Below, one piece after another: positions 6,242-6,242 of a stretch of DNA of 6,242 bases (the stretch's first letter is position 1; each line of letters begins with the position of its first letter). The stretch is taken from the NCBI GenBank assembly GCA_003509235.1, contig DONH01000121.1, forward strand, positions 1 to 6,242. The letters are read 5' to 3'. The notes beneath the pieces were generated by a model. It was not told where the DNA came from. It worked only from the letters and a program-made list of their open reading frames with translations, and ran no database searches. The translations under genes and the position numbers were made by a program. Source of the DNA: Planctomycetaceae bacterium. GTDB lineage: Bacteria; Planctomycetota; Planctomycetia; Pirellulales; UBA1268.

Positions 6242-6242
6242 A

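Noticed and set aside
6111..6242. Plus-strand open frame of 43 residues starting with ATG and ending exactly at the window edge
   Set aside because: It has no ribosome binding site or recognisable feature and overlaps the more protein-like minus-strand frame with a membrane helix.

Overview
The window most likely comes from a planctomycete or a close relative in the PVC group. The evidence is a very large signal peptidase I with a Cys-pair insert after the catalytic serine and a further beta-rich insert before the last conserved box. An LptB that implies a diderm envelope, a TlpA-like thioredoxin lipoprotein and a secreted BPSS1187-type hydrolase fit this. Base composition is roughly balanced between AT and GC. 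No mobile element, CRISPR array, tRNA or rRNA is visible. The lineage is inferred from protein architecture and was not tested by any search.

Layout. Positions 2-3205 hold a plus-strand cluster of three genes: a thioredoxin-fold lipoprotein whose start lies off the left edge (to 559), signal peptidase I (566-2401) and lptB (2453-3205). The first two are 6 bases apart and the next gap is 51 bases. Both internal genes have an AAGGA ribosome binding site, so co-transcription is likely. All three products act at the cell envelope: thiol-disulfide chemistry on exported proteins, removal of signal peptides, and ATP-driven lipopolysaccharide export.

A 172-base convergent gap (3206-3377) separates lptB from a minus-strand RecQ-family helicase (3378-4820) that ends before the usual zinc-binding cysteines. 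A 149-base divergent gap (4821-4969) with a 9-bp inverted repeat separates recQ from a plus-strand secreted alpha/beta-hydrolase-like protein (4970-5998). The right edge carries what looks like the last 53 residues of a minus-strand membrane protein (6080-6241), which would converge on the hydrolase gene.

I see no clearly new multi-gene system. The points most worth a second look are the two nested inserts in the signal peptidase, the envelope gene cluster, the short RecQ, and the inverted repeat between the divergent genes.
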